A stretch of 7,066 nt of DNA from JADJEI01 sp035328465. GTDB taxonomy: Bacteria; Bacteroidota; Ignavibacteria; Ignavibacteriales; Ignavibacteriaceae. The number at the start of each line of letters is the position of its first letter. The stretch's first letter is position 1. The translations under genes and the position numbers were made by a program. The stretch spans positions 1-7,066 of the forward strand of contig DAOLIQ010000125.1 of the NCBI GenBank assembly GCA_035328465.1, in the 5' to 3' direction. Positions 1 through 5,744 of this stretch are shown piece by piece. The notes beneath the pieces are model-generated. The model saw nothing but the letters and a program-made list of their open reading frames with translations. It was not told where the DNA came from and did not search any database.

Positions 1-25
1 AGTTTTATATAAATTTTTAAATAAT

Positions 26-433
26 ATGTACACAGCATTCGAAACAGAAATCACAATTCGTCCTGACGACATTGATATGAACAATCATGTTCATAATTCA
101 AAATATCTTGATTACATACTTGCTGCAAGATATGATCAAATGAAAAAGGATTATAAAATGCCGATGGAAGAATTTATTACTTTGGGTTTCAATTGGGTCG
201 TTAGCAGCTCGTTTATCGAATATAAACGGGCATTAAAACTAACTGATAAAATAATTGTAAGAACTCAGCTCGATTCATTCAGCGGTGCACAATCTAAAGT
301 GAAATTTTGGGTGATAAAAACAGATAACAATAAAACCGCTGCCCAAGGTGAAATTATTTACACAATGATATCTTTAAAATCCGGCAAACCAATTAGAATA
401 CCCGAAGAAGTTTTAAAGCGCTATTTAATATGA
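26..433 (+). CDS. Acyl-CoA/acyl-ACP thioesterase, 4HBT hot-dog-fold family
   Basis: A 135-residue cytoplasmic protein of the single hot-dog-domain thioesterase superfamily (YbgC/4HBT and FatA-like branch). Such enzymes hydrolyse the thioester of acyl-CoA or acyl-ACP. The N-terminal motif is visible at residues 12-31: RPDDIDMNNHVHNSKYLDYI. It matches the D-x-N-x-H-x-x-N pattern (D17, N19, H21, N24) that begins the family's active site and its long central helix. Length is normal for one hot-dog domain (130-150 residues), and it would act as a dimer or tetramer. There is no signal peptide. No Shine-Dalgarno sequence is seen in the 25 bases before the ATG. The downstream gene begins 10 nt after the stop, so the two are probably co-transcribed. 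The acyl substrate cannot be told from sequence. The family call is secure; the choice of acyl-ACP or acyl-CoA is open. Confidence 0.88.
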   Translation: MYTAFETEITIRPDDIDMNNHVHNSKYLDYILAARYDQMKKDYKMPMEEFITLGFNWVVSSSFIEYKRALKLTDKIIVRTQLDSFSGAQSKVKFWVIKTDNNKTAAQGEIIYTMISLKSGKPIRIPEEVLKRYLI

Positions 434-443
434 GTAAAAAATT

Positions 444-1085
444 ATGAAATATTCTTTACAGGAAATTGAAACCGAATTAAAAAAGCGCCTTACATATCCA
501 TATAAATGGGGGATGAAACAAAACGATGATTATGATAAACAAACCAATTTTATCTATCATACTTTTTCATTTGAAAATTTGTTAACCGAAATTAAGAACC
601 GCTTCGAAGAAAAAAAGTCTGATAACAATATTGCCAATTATGCATTGAATCGCTGGTATAATTTCTGGTCTGCTCAGGCAATAGAAAAAATATTTTGCTC
701 TCTTCCGGATGTTAAACCTGCCCTTGATGAAAAAGATAAACTTGTGGACTTTACTATTCAGGGGGTAACGTTCGATCACAAGACCTCCGTCTTCCCCAAA
801 AATTATCCGCACGATTTGACCACAGCCTTTGCAAAATCCGACGAGCTTATTAATTGGTTCTACAAAAACCAATCTCAGCAGCAGCGTAAACATTTGAAGA
901 ATAGATTATTTATAGTTCTATATTCAAATGACGGTGAACATTGGAAGTTAAAAGCTGAAATTACCTGGCTGAAGAATATTATTGAGAAGTATTTAATTGG
1001 TTTTAACCCCGCCTTCCTTTTTAAGTTTTCTTTAGAAAAAGATTGCGAAACACTCTCCGATATTATCTGGGCAATAAAAAAATAA
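444..1085 (+). CDS. Unrecognised protein with a PD-(D/E)XK nuclease-like motif
   Basis: A 213-residue soluble protein with no signal peptide or membrane segment; I do not recognise the family by name. The central part (residues about 78-118) has a helix AIEKIF with E81. Next comes the strand LVDFTIQGVTFDHKTSVFP, with D102 and the D111-H112-K113 triad. D, then about nine residues, then D-x-K on the next strand is the arrangement of PD-(D/E)XK nucleases. A hydrophobic strand, NRLFIVLYS (residues 153-161), follows, as expected for that fold. The N-terminal 60 residues are charged and probably helical. The gene starts 10 nt after the thioesterase stop and has no clear ribosome binding site, which suggests translational coupling. 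The nuclease reading is inference from a short motif. The protein could be a non-catalytic member of the fold or something unrelated. Confidence 0.6.
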   Translation: MKYSLQEIETELKKRLTYPYKWGMKQNDDYDKQTNFIYHTFSFENLLTEIKNRFEEKKSDNNIANYALNRWYNFWSAQAIEKIFCSLPDVKPALDEKDKLVDFTIQGVTFDHKTSVFPKNYPHDLTTAFAKSDELINWFYKNQSQQQRKHLKNRLFIVLYSNDGEHWKLKAEITWLKNIIEKYLIGFNPAFLFKFSLEKDCETLSDIIWAIKK

Positions 1086-1235
1086 GTCTTGCTATAAACA
1101 AAATCCCTTCATAAATTCCTTACAGAAATTGCTGTTCAAAATGTACCTCCGTATTCTGCTGCTAAAATAATTGATTAAAAAGGGGAAGTTAATCTCTAAA
1201 TAAATATTTTTTATTTCAATTGTTAGGAGTTAATC

Positions 1236-1907
1236 ATGCGTAAACATCTTTCCTTGCTAATCGTTCTGCTGCTCCCTCTGCTTATTTATCCGCAGGATAA
1301 AAATCTGAAACGCTACGAATTCGAAAATGGCTACGCTGAAAAAATTAATAAAGTTGTCAGCTCTGCACTTGAAAGTGAAACTATAGAAAAAATTTACATC
1401 GCCGAGTGGGGACTGAAAGAAGTTCACATCAAACATGAAAAAAGAAATATTAAAATGATTAATAAAATTGATGAGAGTAACTCCGTATCAATTATTGATG
1501 GCAAGTGGATGATAAACTACAACCCTGATACAAAAGAGGGTACAAAAATGGAAAATCCTTTCTATGATAAAATGTCATCACTTGATCAATCAACGCTCCA
1601 AAATTTTGGCGAACAAATGAAAGGCGCACTTAATACTACAACAACAGAACTTCCAAACGAAAATTTTCTTGGTGTCGATTGTAAGGTTACTGAAGCAGTT
1701 TCAGAAATAGCGGGGATGAAAACAACTGTAAAAATGTGGCTCTATAAAAATTTTGTTATGAAATTACAGAGCGATGGAATGGGAACCTCAACTTCAGAAA
1801 CCATTACTATTTTTAAGGAGGGAGAAAAATCTGGCAATGAAGTTTTTAGAGTACCCCCGGATGTTAAAATTACTGAGGTAAAAAACAATCCGCTGTTTAA
1901 AAAATAA
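1236..1907 (+). CDS. Secreted protein of unknown function (LolA/DUF4412-like character)
   Basis: A 223-residue exported protein. It starts with a classical Sec signal peptide: MRKH, then a leucine-rich core, then IYPQ with probable cleavage near residue 20. No lipobox cysteine is present, so it is likely periplasmic and not a lipoprotein. The mature part alternates short strands with polar turns: VSIIDGKWMINYNPDTKEG, FLGVDCKVTEAVSEIAGMK, TVKMWLYKNFVMKLQSDG and VFRVPPDVKITEV. Such strand-rich features recall the LolA/LolB-like half-barrel and DUF4412 proteins of Bacteroidota, but I cannot assign it firmly. The single cysteine is C149. The start is supported by TAGGAG at 1224-1229, six bases before the ATG. 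The 150 nt upstream hold no gene, so it probably has its own promoter. The next secreted gene follows 58 nt downstream on the same strand. Confidence 0.75.
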   Translation: MRKHLSLLIVLLLPLLIYPQDKNLKRYEFENGYAEKINKVVSSALESETIEKIYIAEWGLKEVHIKHEKRNIKMINKIDESNSVSIIDGKWMINYNPDTKEGTKMENPFYDKMSSLDQSTLQNFGEQMKGALNTTTTELPNENFLGVDCKVTEAVSEIAGMKTTVKMWLYKNFVMKLQSDGMGTSTSETITIFKEGEKSGNEVFRVPPDVKITEVKNNPLFKK

Positions 1908-1965
1908 TCTGAAATGATAAAGAATTCCTAATATTTATTAAACTCATTTTTCAAGGAGCTGTACG

Positions 1966-3657
1966 ATGAAAGAGAGAACATTGTTACGCGGCTCGTTCTT
2001 GATTGCAATATTAATTGTGATCATTGCGCTTCCCATTAATGCACAGATCAAAGAATCCTGGGCTGTACGATATGATAATGGAGGAGTAGATAAATCAAAT
2101 GCCATTGGCATTGATGATTTTGGAAATGTTTTTATTACCGGATCAAGTAACAGCGCAGGGGTGGGGACAGAAGACTATCTTACTATCAAATATAATTCTG
2201 CCGGTTCGGAAGAATGGACAAGCAGAATTAACGGGAGCGGCGGTTCGGTTGATATCGCTTACGCACTTGTAATTGATTCTTCAGGTTCAATAATAATTAC
2301 AGGAGGCAGCGTTGGCAGTGGAAGCGGCTATGACTATTTCACCATTAAATATTCATCCGCCGGCGATACGCTCTGGACAAGAAGATACAACGGTCCTAAA
2401 AATTCTAAGGACATTGCTTACTCAATCGCACTTGATGATTCACAAAATATTTTTATCACTGGTGAAAGTGAAGGATTAACAGGTACTCACGGAATCTTTG
2501 AAGATTACGCCACAGTAAAATATAACCCTGCCGGAGATTTTCAGTGGGCAGCAAGATATAATGGTCCTGCTGGTGATTATGACAAAGCAAATTCAATTTG
2601 TGTTGATACAGAAGGAAATATTTATGTGACCGGTGTAAGCGATGGTGGCAGCAGCGGAAGCGGTGATCCTCATTTTGACTACGCAACTATAAAATATAAT
2701 TCTGCCGGCTTGACTCAATGGATAAGACGATACAATTCTTCAAATGGCGAGGATGAAGGTGTAATGGTTAAGGCTGATGAGCTTGGAAATATTTTTGTTA
2801 CTGGCTTCAGCTCTGATGTTTCTACTTTCGCAGATTATGCTACAATAAATTATTCTGCAGATGGAGATACAACCTGGATAAGCAGATACAATGGTCCGGC
2901 AAGTAATGACGACAGGGCAAGCTCTCTGGCTGTTGATAATCTGGGGAATGTTTTTGTTACCGGAAAAAGCTACGGCGGCAGCATCACGAATTATGATTAC
3001 ACTACAATAAAATATAATTCACTTGGCGACTCTGTTTGGGTAAATAGGTACAACGGGGGGGCAAGCGATATCGACGGCGCAAGTGCTGTCAGCGTGGATA
3101 AATCCGGAAATGTTTATGTAACCGGCTACAGTACCAATATTTCCACTGCGTTTGATTACGCAACTATGAAATACAACACCGATGGTGATTTAAGCTGGAT
3201 TATAAATTACACTAATTCCGATTTTTCCGGAAGCAGCGATGAACCTTTTGCGATGTTCGTTGATGCATCCGGAATTGTTTATGTAACCGGAATGAGTGCA
3301 CTTGATTACGCAGCTATTAAATATGTTCCAATACCGGTTTCAGTTGAAAACTCACCGCGAAATATTCCAAATCAATTTGCGCTTGAGCAAAATTATCCTA
3401 ATCCTTTTAATCCGACAACTAAAATAAAATATACAATTCCATCAGTAGGAACTTCATTAATGAAGTTCCTACAATTCGTACAATTAAAAGTTTATGATGT
3501 GATTGGAAATGAAGTTGCCACATTAGTCAATGAAGAAAAACCTGCTGGAAGTTATGAAGTTACTTTTGATGCTTCGCAATTATCGTCAGGAATTTATTTC
3601 TACACTTTAAAAGCGGGAAGTTTTACTGAAACGAAGAAGATGGCTATGATGAAATGA
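1966..3657 (+). CDS. Secreted SBBP-repeat beta-propeller protein with T9SS type A sorting domain
   Basis: A 563-residue extracellular or surface protein. It has a Sec signal peptide (hydrophobic core residues 11-22, cleavage probably after NAQ at about 27). Eight SBBP repeats fill residues 32-453; each follows W-x-x-R-Y-N-G, then a V-D-x-x-G-N-x-x-V-T-G-x-S strand pair, then D-Y-x-T-I-K-Y-N. Eight such units would form an eight-bladed beta-propeller. Residues 469-563 form the C-terminal type IX secretion sorting domain (NYPNPFNPTTKIKY, LKVYDVIGNEVATLVNEEK, SGIYFYTLKAGSFTETKKM). It directs export across the outer membrane and is removed on anchoring. The tail style points to Ignavibacteria. 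AAGGAG at 1953-1958, seven bases before the ATG, fixes the start. The tail is interrupted after YTIP by about ten residues encoded by a palindrome. Ligand or adhesion target is unknown. A terminator hairpin follows 30 nt after the stop. Confidence 0.92.
   Translation: MKERTLLRGSFLIAILIVIIALPINAQIKESWAVRYDNGGVDKSNAIGIDDFGNVFITGSSNSAGVGTEDYLTIKYNSAGSEEWTSRINGSGGSVDIAYALVIDSSGSIIITGGSVGSGSGYDYFTIKYSSAGDTLWTRRYNGPKNSKDIAYSIALDDSQNIFITGESEGLTGTHGIFEDYATVKYNPAGDFQWAARYNGPAGDYDKANSICVDTEGNIYVTGVSDGGSSGSGDPHFDYATIKYNSAGLTQWIRRYNSSNGEDEGVMVKADELGNIFVTGFSSDVSTFADYATINYSADGDTTWISRYNGPASNDDRASSLAVDNLGNVFVTGKSYGGSITNYDYTTIKYNSLGDSVWVNRYNGGASDIDGASAVSVDKSGNVYVTGYSTNISTAFDYATMKYNTDGDLSWIINYTNSDFSGSSDEPFAMFVDASGIVYVTGMSALDYAAIKYVPIPVSVENSPRNIPNQFALEQNYPNPFNPTTKIKYTIPSVGTSLMKFLQFVQLKVYDVIGNEVATLVNEEKPAGSYEVTFDASQLSSGIYFYTLKAGSFTETKKMAMMK
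2059..3324 (+). repeat. Eight tandem SBBP beta-propeller repeats
   Basis: Eight in-frame protein repeats of about 45-58 codons each, starting at W32, W84, W137 and onward, with the last unit shortened. The shared core is G-N-[VI]-[FY]-[VI]-T-G-x-S followed by D-Y-x-T-I-K-Y. The DNA copies have diverged in sequence and in loop length (for example, the blade 3 and 4 loops are longer), so this is an old protein-level repeat and not a recent tandem duplication. Blades 3, 4 and 6 share the RYNGP turn. Repeat-to-repeat recombination could still change blade number. Confidence 0.85.
3445..3472. repeat. Perfect 28-bp palindrome inside the T9SS tail coding sequence
   Basis: Two 14-base arms meet without a loop. 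The left arm is gtaggaacttcatt, and bases 3459-3472 are its exact reverse complement. The palindrome stays in frame and encodes residues V494 to L502 plus the first base of Q503. It sits between YTIP and the strand VQLKVYDV of the sorting domain, where related tails usually run on with only a few linking residues. It therefore looks like an inserted palindromic element tolerated in a surface loop, comparable in kind to the in-gene palindromic elements of Rickettsia. Identity as a genome-wide repeat is inference. Confidence 0.75.
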
Positions 3658-3687
3658 TTTTATTTGCTCTATAATTTCCTTTATAAA

Positions 3688-3720
3688 AAGTCCCGCTTTG
3701 TTGGCGGGACTTGTTTTGTT
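3688..3720. terminator. Bidirectional intrinsic terminator
   Basis: A perfect 9-bp stem, aagtcccgc (3688-3696) with gcgggactt (3704-3712), closes a 7-base loop. On the plus strand it is followed by GTTTTGTT; on the minus strand the stem runs into TTTTTATA. It lies between the stop of the propeller gene at 3657 and the stop of the convergent minus-strand gene at 3738, so it can end transcription from both sides. Confidence 0.85.
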
Positions 3721-3737
3721 AGGTATTTCTTAATCTA

Positions 3738-4199
3738 TCAAACTACAATTGAAACTACATCCGATTCTAACCCCACCGAAGCGTTGCCTATAAAATAATT
3801 AGCTACATAGTCACGTTGCTCCGGCATAGCGGTTAGATTAGGGCGATCATCAATGTGAGGACTCTGAATAACTTTTGCAAGAAATGTAAATTCCGTTTCT
3901 GTTCCGCGTCTGCTTTTGATGATCACACCATCAGCAACCCCTTTCTTAAACGAAATTCTGATTTTCTTGTCAATTAATTTGAAGAGCAAAAGAACAGGTT
4001 TGATTGTGTCCACATCAACAGAGGTTTCATCCAGCTCTATTCCCAAATCCTCACCGATATTTAAGGTATAGGTTGCGCTGTGTTTGATGACCTGAACTAA
4101 ATCACGAATTCCCCCTATTCCCGAAATCAAAGCCTCCCTTTGTGTTCGGGTAAGCTGTGCAGCATTTTTGAATTTCAATTGGAAAGTTATTATGTTCAT
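3738..4199 (-). CDS. Hypothetical protein, 153 aa
   Basis: I do not recognise this protein. It is 153 residues, soluble, with no signal peptide, membrane segment or cysteine. The first 45 residues look mixed (a strand IITFQLKF, then a helix from about 14 to 27, LTRTQREALISGIGG). The middle alternates hydrophobic strands: VLLLFKLIDKKIRISFKKG (69-87) and TEFTFLAKVIQ (102-112). The C-terminal region has NYFIGNASVGLESDVVSIVV, again strand-like. No catalytic motif stands out. The ATG at 4199 is the only reasonable start, and no Shine-Dalgarno sequence precedes it. It is divergent from the small GIY-YIG-like gene at 4375 and convergent with the propeller gene, sharing a terminator with the latter. 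The length, good codon structure and terminator at its end argue that it is a real gene. Confidence 0.7.
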   Translation of the reverse strand: MNIITFQLKFKNAAQLTRTQREALISGIGGIRDLVQVIKHSATYTLNIGEDLGIELDETSVDVDTIKPVLLLFKLIDKKIRISFKKGVADGVIIKSRRGTETEFTFLAKVIQSPHIDDRPNLTAMPEQRDYVANYFIGNASVGLESDVVSIVV

Positions 4200-4374
4200 T
4201 CAGCTTAAATAATTGCATTAACAAACAACAACACAAGTTAAATAATCAGATAACTTAAAATGCAATAATTGTATAATATAAATTGAGAGTGTTTCAGCAA
4301 TATTGCTGGTCGCTAAAATTATTAATAAGAAATGTGCCTAAATTATTTCACACTAAAAATAAAGGAACAATACA
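4200..4374. promoter_or_regulatory. Divergent intergenic region with inverted repeats
   Basis: These 175 bases separate two divergent starts and so must hold both promoters. They are very A/T-rich. Two arm pairs are nested: attgcatt (4212-4219) with aatgcaat (4259-4266), and inside them aagtta (4235-4240) with taactt (4251-4256). A TATAAT hexamer lies at 4272-4277 on the plus strand, but no good -35 box is seen at 16-18 bases. AAAGGA at 4361-4366 is the likely ribosome binding site of the plus-strand gene. Promoter positions are not settled. Confidence 0.4.
4295..4308. promoter_or_regulatory. 14-bp perfect palindrome, possible operator
   Basis: The sequence cagcaatattgctg equals its own reverse complement. 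It lies 66 bases before the start of the plus-strand gene and 96 bases before the start of the divergent gene. A two-fold symmetric site between divergent genes is a typical position for a dimeric regulator. No regulator gene is recognised nearby, so the role is inference. Confidence 0.3.
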
Positions 4375-4674
4375 ATGATCAGAAGTGTTGAGGAGATTAT
4401 AGAGAAGATGACCGATCAGATTAATCGATCGGGGCTGCCATATTCTTCCTGGTATGTTGGCATTGCTTCAGAACCAAAACAGCGGTTGTTCGCAGAGCAT
4501 AAAGTTGCTGAAAACGGAACGTGGCTGCATGTGAATGCGGGGAGTAATGAGGCTGCCCGGAATATTTTAAACCATTTAGTGAAAAAATTACAGACCGAAG
4601 GAGGCGGCGGAAGTGATGAACCCGCAATGACGCACGTATATGCTTATGCAATTACATCCACAACGGTGGAGTGA
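4375..4674 (+). CDS. Small GIY-YIG-like protein, 99 aa, possibly catalytically inactive
   Basis: A 99-residue soluble protein. Residues 22-42, from P22 through W26-Y27-V28-G29-I30, P34, R37 to E41-H42, resemble the YIG strand and following helix of small GIY-YIG nuclease-like proteins. These usually show Y-[VI]-G-I-[TA], then an R, then EH. A helix, NEAARNILNHLVKKL (58-72), then a glycine turn, EGGGGSDEP (75-83), and a final strand, HVYAYAITSTT (87-97), complete the pattern. In relatives I remember, the helix reads A-R-N-I-E and carries the catalytic glutamate; here that position is L65. It may therefore be a binding domain and not a nuclease. AAAGGA at 4361-4366 supports the ATG. It is a single-gene unit, divergent from the 153-aa gene and ended by a strong hairpin. 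The family call is from memory of motifs. Confidence 0.65.
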   Translation: MIRSVEEIIEKMTDQINRSGLPYSSWYVGIASEPKQRLFAEHKVAENGTWLHVNAGSNEAARNILNHLVKKLQTEGGGGSDEPAMTHVYAYAITSTTVE

Positions 4675-4718
4675 AATAAAAATAAAATTGTTAGTATGTT
4701 CGTTTCTATATTCACAAA

Positions 4719-4758
4719 AAAAGAGTTGTCTTTAATCGGGCAGCTCTTTTGTTTTTTT
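4719..4758. terminator. Intrinsic terminator, probably bidirectional
   Basis: A 12-bp stem with two G-U pairs, aaaagagttgtc (4719-4730) with ggcagctctttt (4739-4750), encloses an 8-base loop. It is followed by GTTTTTTT on the plus strand, 45 bases after the stop of the GIY-YIG-like gene. On the minus strand the stem leads into TTTTTTTG, so it could also stop transcripts from the restriction gene that ends at 4945. Confidence 0.85.
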
Positions 4759-4944
4759 ATGTCCATTCTTTTTTCAATTTAAATATTCTTGAATCCTTCA
4801 TTTGATTTATTCTGCCCCAAAGGTTAACTCATTTTAATTTTATGAGATATTTTAGGGAAAATGATTGCGGGGTGAGAAGGGACGGTTTACTTAAACTACT
4901 ATTCCAGGTATGTTTCCAGGATACAACCGCAGAAAAGAACAAAA

Positions 4945-5721
4945 TTATTTGAAGCGAGAAAAATATTTGTCTATTTCATCTCGCATTTCAATGCCAACTT
5001 GTTCGAAGCAGTCTAATAAATCTTCGTATGCACCTTCACCACCGATAAAGTCCCAAAATTCTTTTGCAACTTTTAATTCATTATCTAAATCTAACATACC
5101 GCGTATAGTCCATCGTGTGTAAGGTTTGGGCTCATAGGGATTATATGGAATTGCTATAAAAGATTGAACATTTGCATTGGGATTTTCGGCTAATGTTGCT
5201 GCGACCCATTCAAGTAGAGTGCGTTTAAATTCTTTGAAACCACCAGCATTTGGTTTTGCGGTTTTTAAATCAAAATAATATATGAGCCCATCTGAAGCAG
5301 TAAGCTTTATATCCACCTTCGTGAGATTGACATTATTCATTGTTCCTTGATTGCATACAGACCTAATTGCTTCAATTTCTTCAATTTTATTAGGAGAAAT
5401 TGAAGCAGTAGAAAGTCCATCCATGATATTTTGAATAACTCGATGAACCTCTGATGAAATTTGATTACCCGCTTTTTGTTGAGATTCTGCTTTAGCAAAA
5501 CGTGAAGAGGCCAACGCTAAAGCAACTGGTTCAAAAATAGTTGTTCCAAAGTTTGTATTAAGCGAATGTATAAATTGATATAGTGCTAACCTATCCTTGC
5601 CCAATAGCCTTGTATGAAAAGGCATTGAAGCTGGCTCGGGATTGTGGTTTTGAAATTTATTGAGCAAACTATTTTTTAAAACTATACTAACATTATCCTT
5701 TTGTATTTGTGTTAAAGGCAT
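4945..5721 (-). CDS. Type II restriction endonuclease, TdeIII family (GGNCC)
   Basis: A 258-residue cytoplasmic nuclease that I recognise as the TdeIII/MjaII-type family, whose characterised members cut unmethylated GGNCC. Residues 33-64 (MPFHTRLLGKDRLALYQFIH and then SLNTNFGTTIFEP) are a conserved family block. The PD-(D/E)XK active site is visible as K135-V136-D137 on one strand and D151-L152-K153 on the next, followed by TAKPNAGGFKEFKRTLLEW. Conserved family features after that are IPYNPYEPKPYTRW (191-204) and FWDFIGGEGAYEDLLD (222-237). Length is normal and the frame intact, so it is probably active. It begins 23 nt after the stop of the AIPR gene and is likely in one operon with it. No cognate methyltransferase is in view, and a host with an active enzyme needs one. 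The specificity of this copy is inferred from the family. Confidence 0.87.
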   Translation of the reverse strand: MPLTQIQKDNVSIVLKNSLLNKFQNHNPEPASMPFHTRLLGKDRLALYQFIHSLNTNFGTTIFEPVALALASSRFAKAESQQKAGNQISSEVHRVIQNIMDGLSTASISPNKIEEIEAIRSVCNQGTMNNVNLTKVDIKLTASDGLIYYFDLKTAKPNAGGFKEFKRTLLEWVAATLAENPNANVQSFIAIPYNPYEPKPYTRWTIRGMLDLDNELKVAKEFWDFIGGEGAYEDLLDCFEQVGIEMRDEIDKYFSRFK

Positions 5722-5744
5722 TTTATTACTTCATAAATTTCAAG

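Noticed and set aside
582..893. 103-codon open frame on the minus strand
   Set aside because: It lies wholly inside the 213-aa plus-strand gene, has a composition without domain character, and has no ribosome binding site or operon context.
2456..2686. 76-codon minus-strand frame rich in His, Arg and Leu
   Set aside because: It is the antisense shadow of the SBBP repeats; its odd composition follows from the repeated codons opposite.
2059..3324. Regularly spaced repeats considered as a CRISPR array
   Set aside because: The repeats are in-frame, diverged at DNA level and explained by SBBP protein blades.
4272..4277. TATAAT as a firm -10 promoter box
   Set aside because: No matching -35 box stands at the right distance, and A/T-rich spacers give such hexamers by chance; mentioned only as part of the spacer.
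4412..4432. Inverted repeat ccgatc ... gatcgg near the start of the GIY-YIG-like gene
   Set aside because: Only six base pairs with a nine-base gap inside coding sequence; probably chance, although it could fold in the mRNA.
4421..4651. 76-codon minus-strand frame opposite the small GIY-YIG-like gene
   Set aside because: The plus-strand gene has a ribosome binding site, a recognisable motif and a terminator; the antisense frame has none.
4759..4944. Possible small RNA or attachment site in the 186-nt gap
   Set aside because: Only a short direct repeat, ttccagg (near 4902 and 4914), was seen, with no hairpin, promoter or target-site pattern.
4910..5122. 70-codon plus-strand frame at the end of the restriction gene
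   Set aside because: It overlaps the conserved C-terminus of the TdeIII-family protein on the other strand and shows low-complexity Ser/Lys/Asn content.
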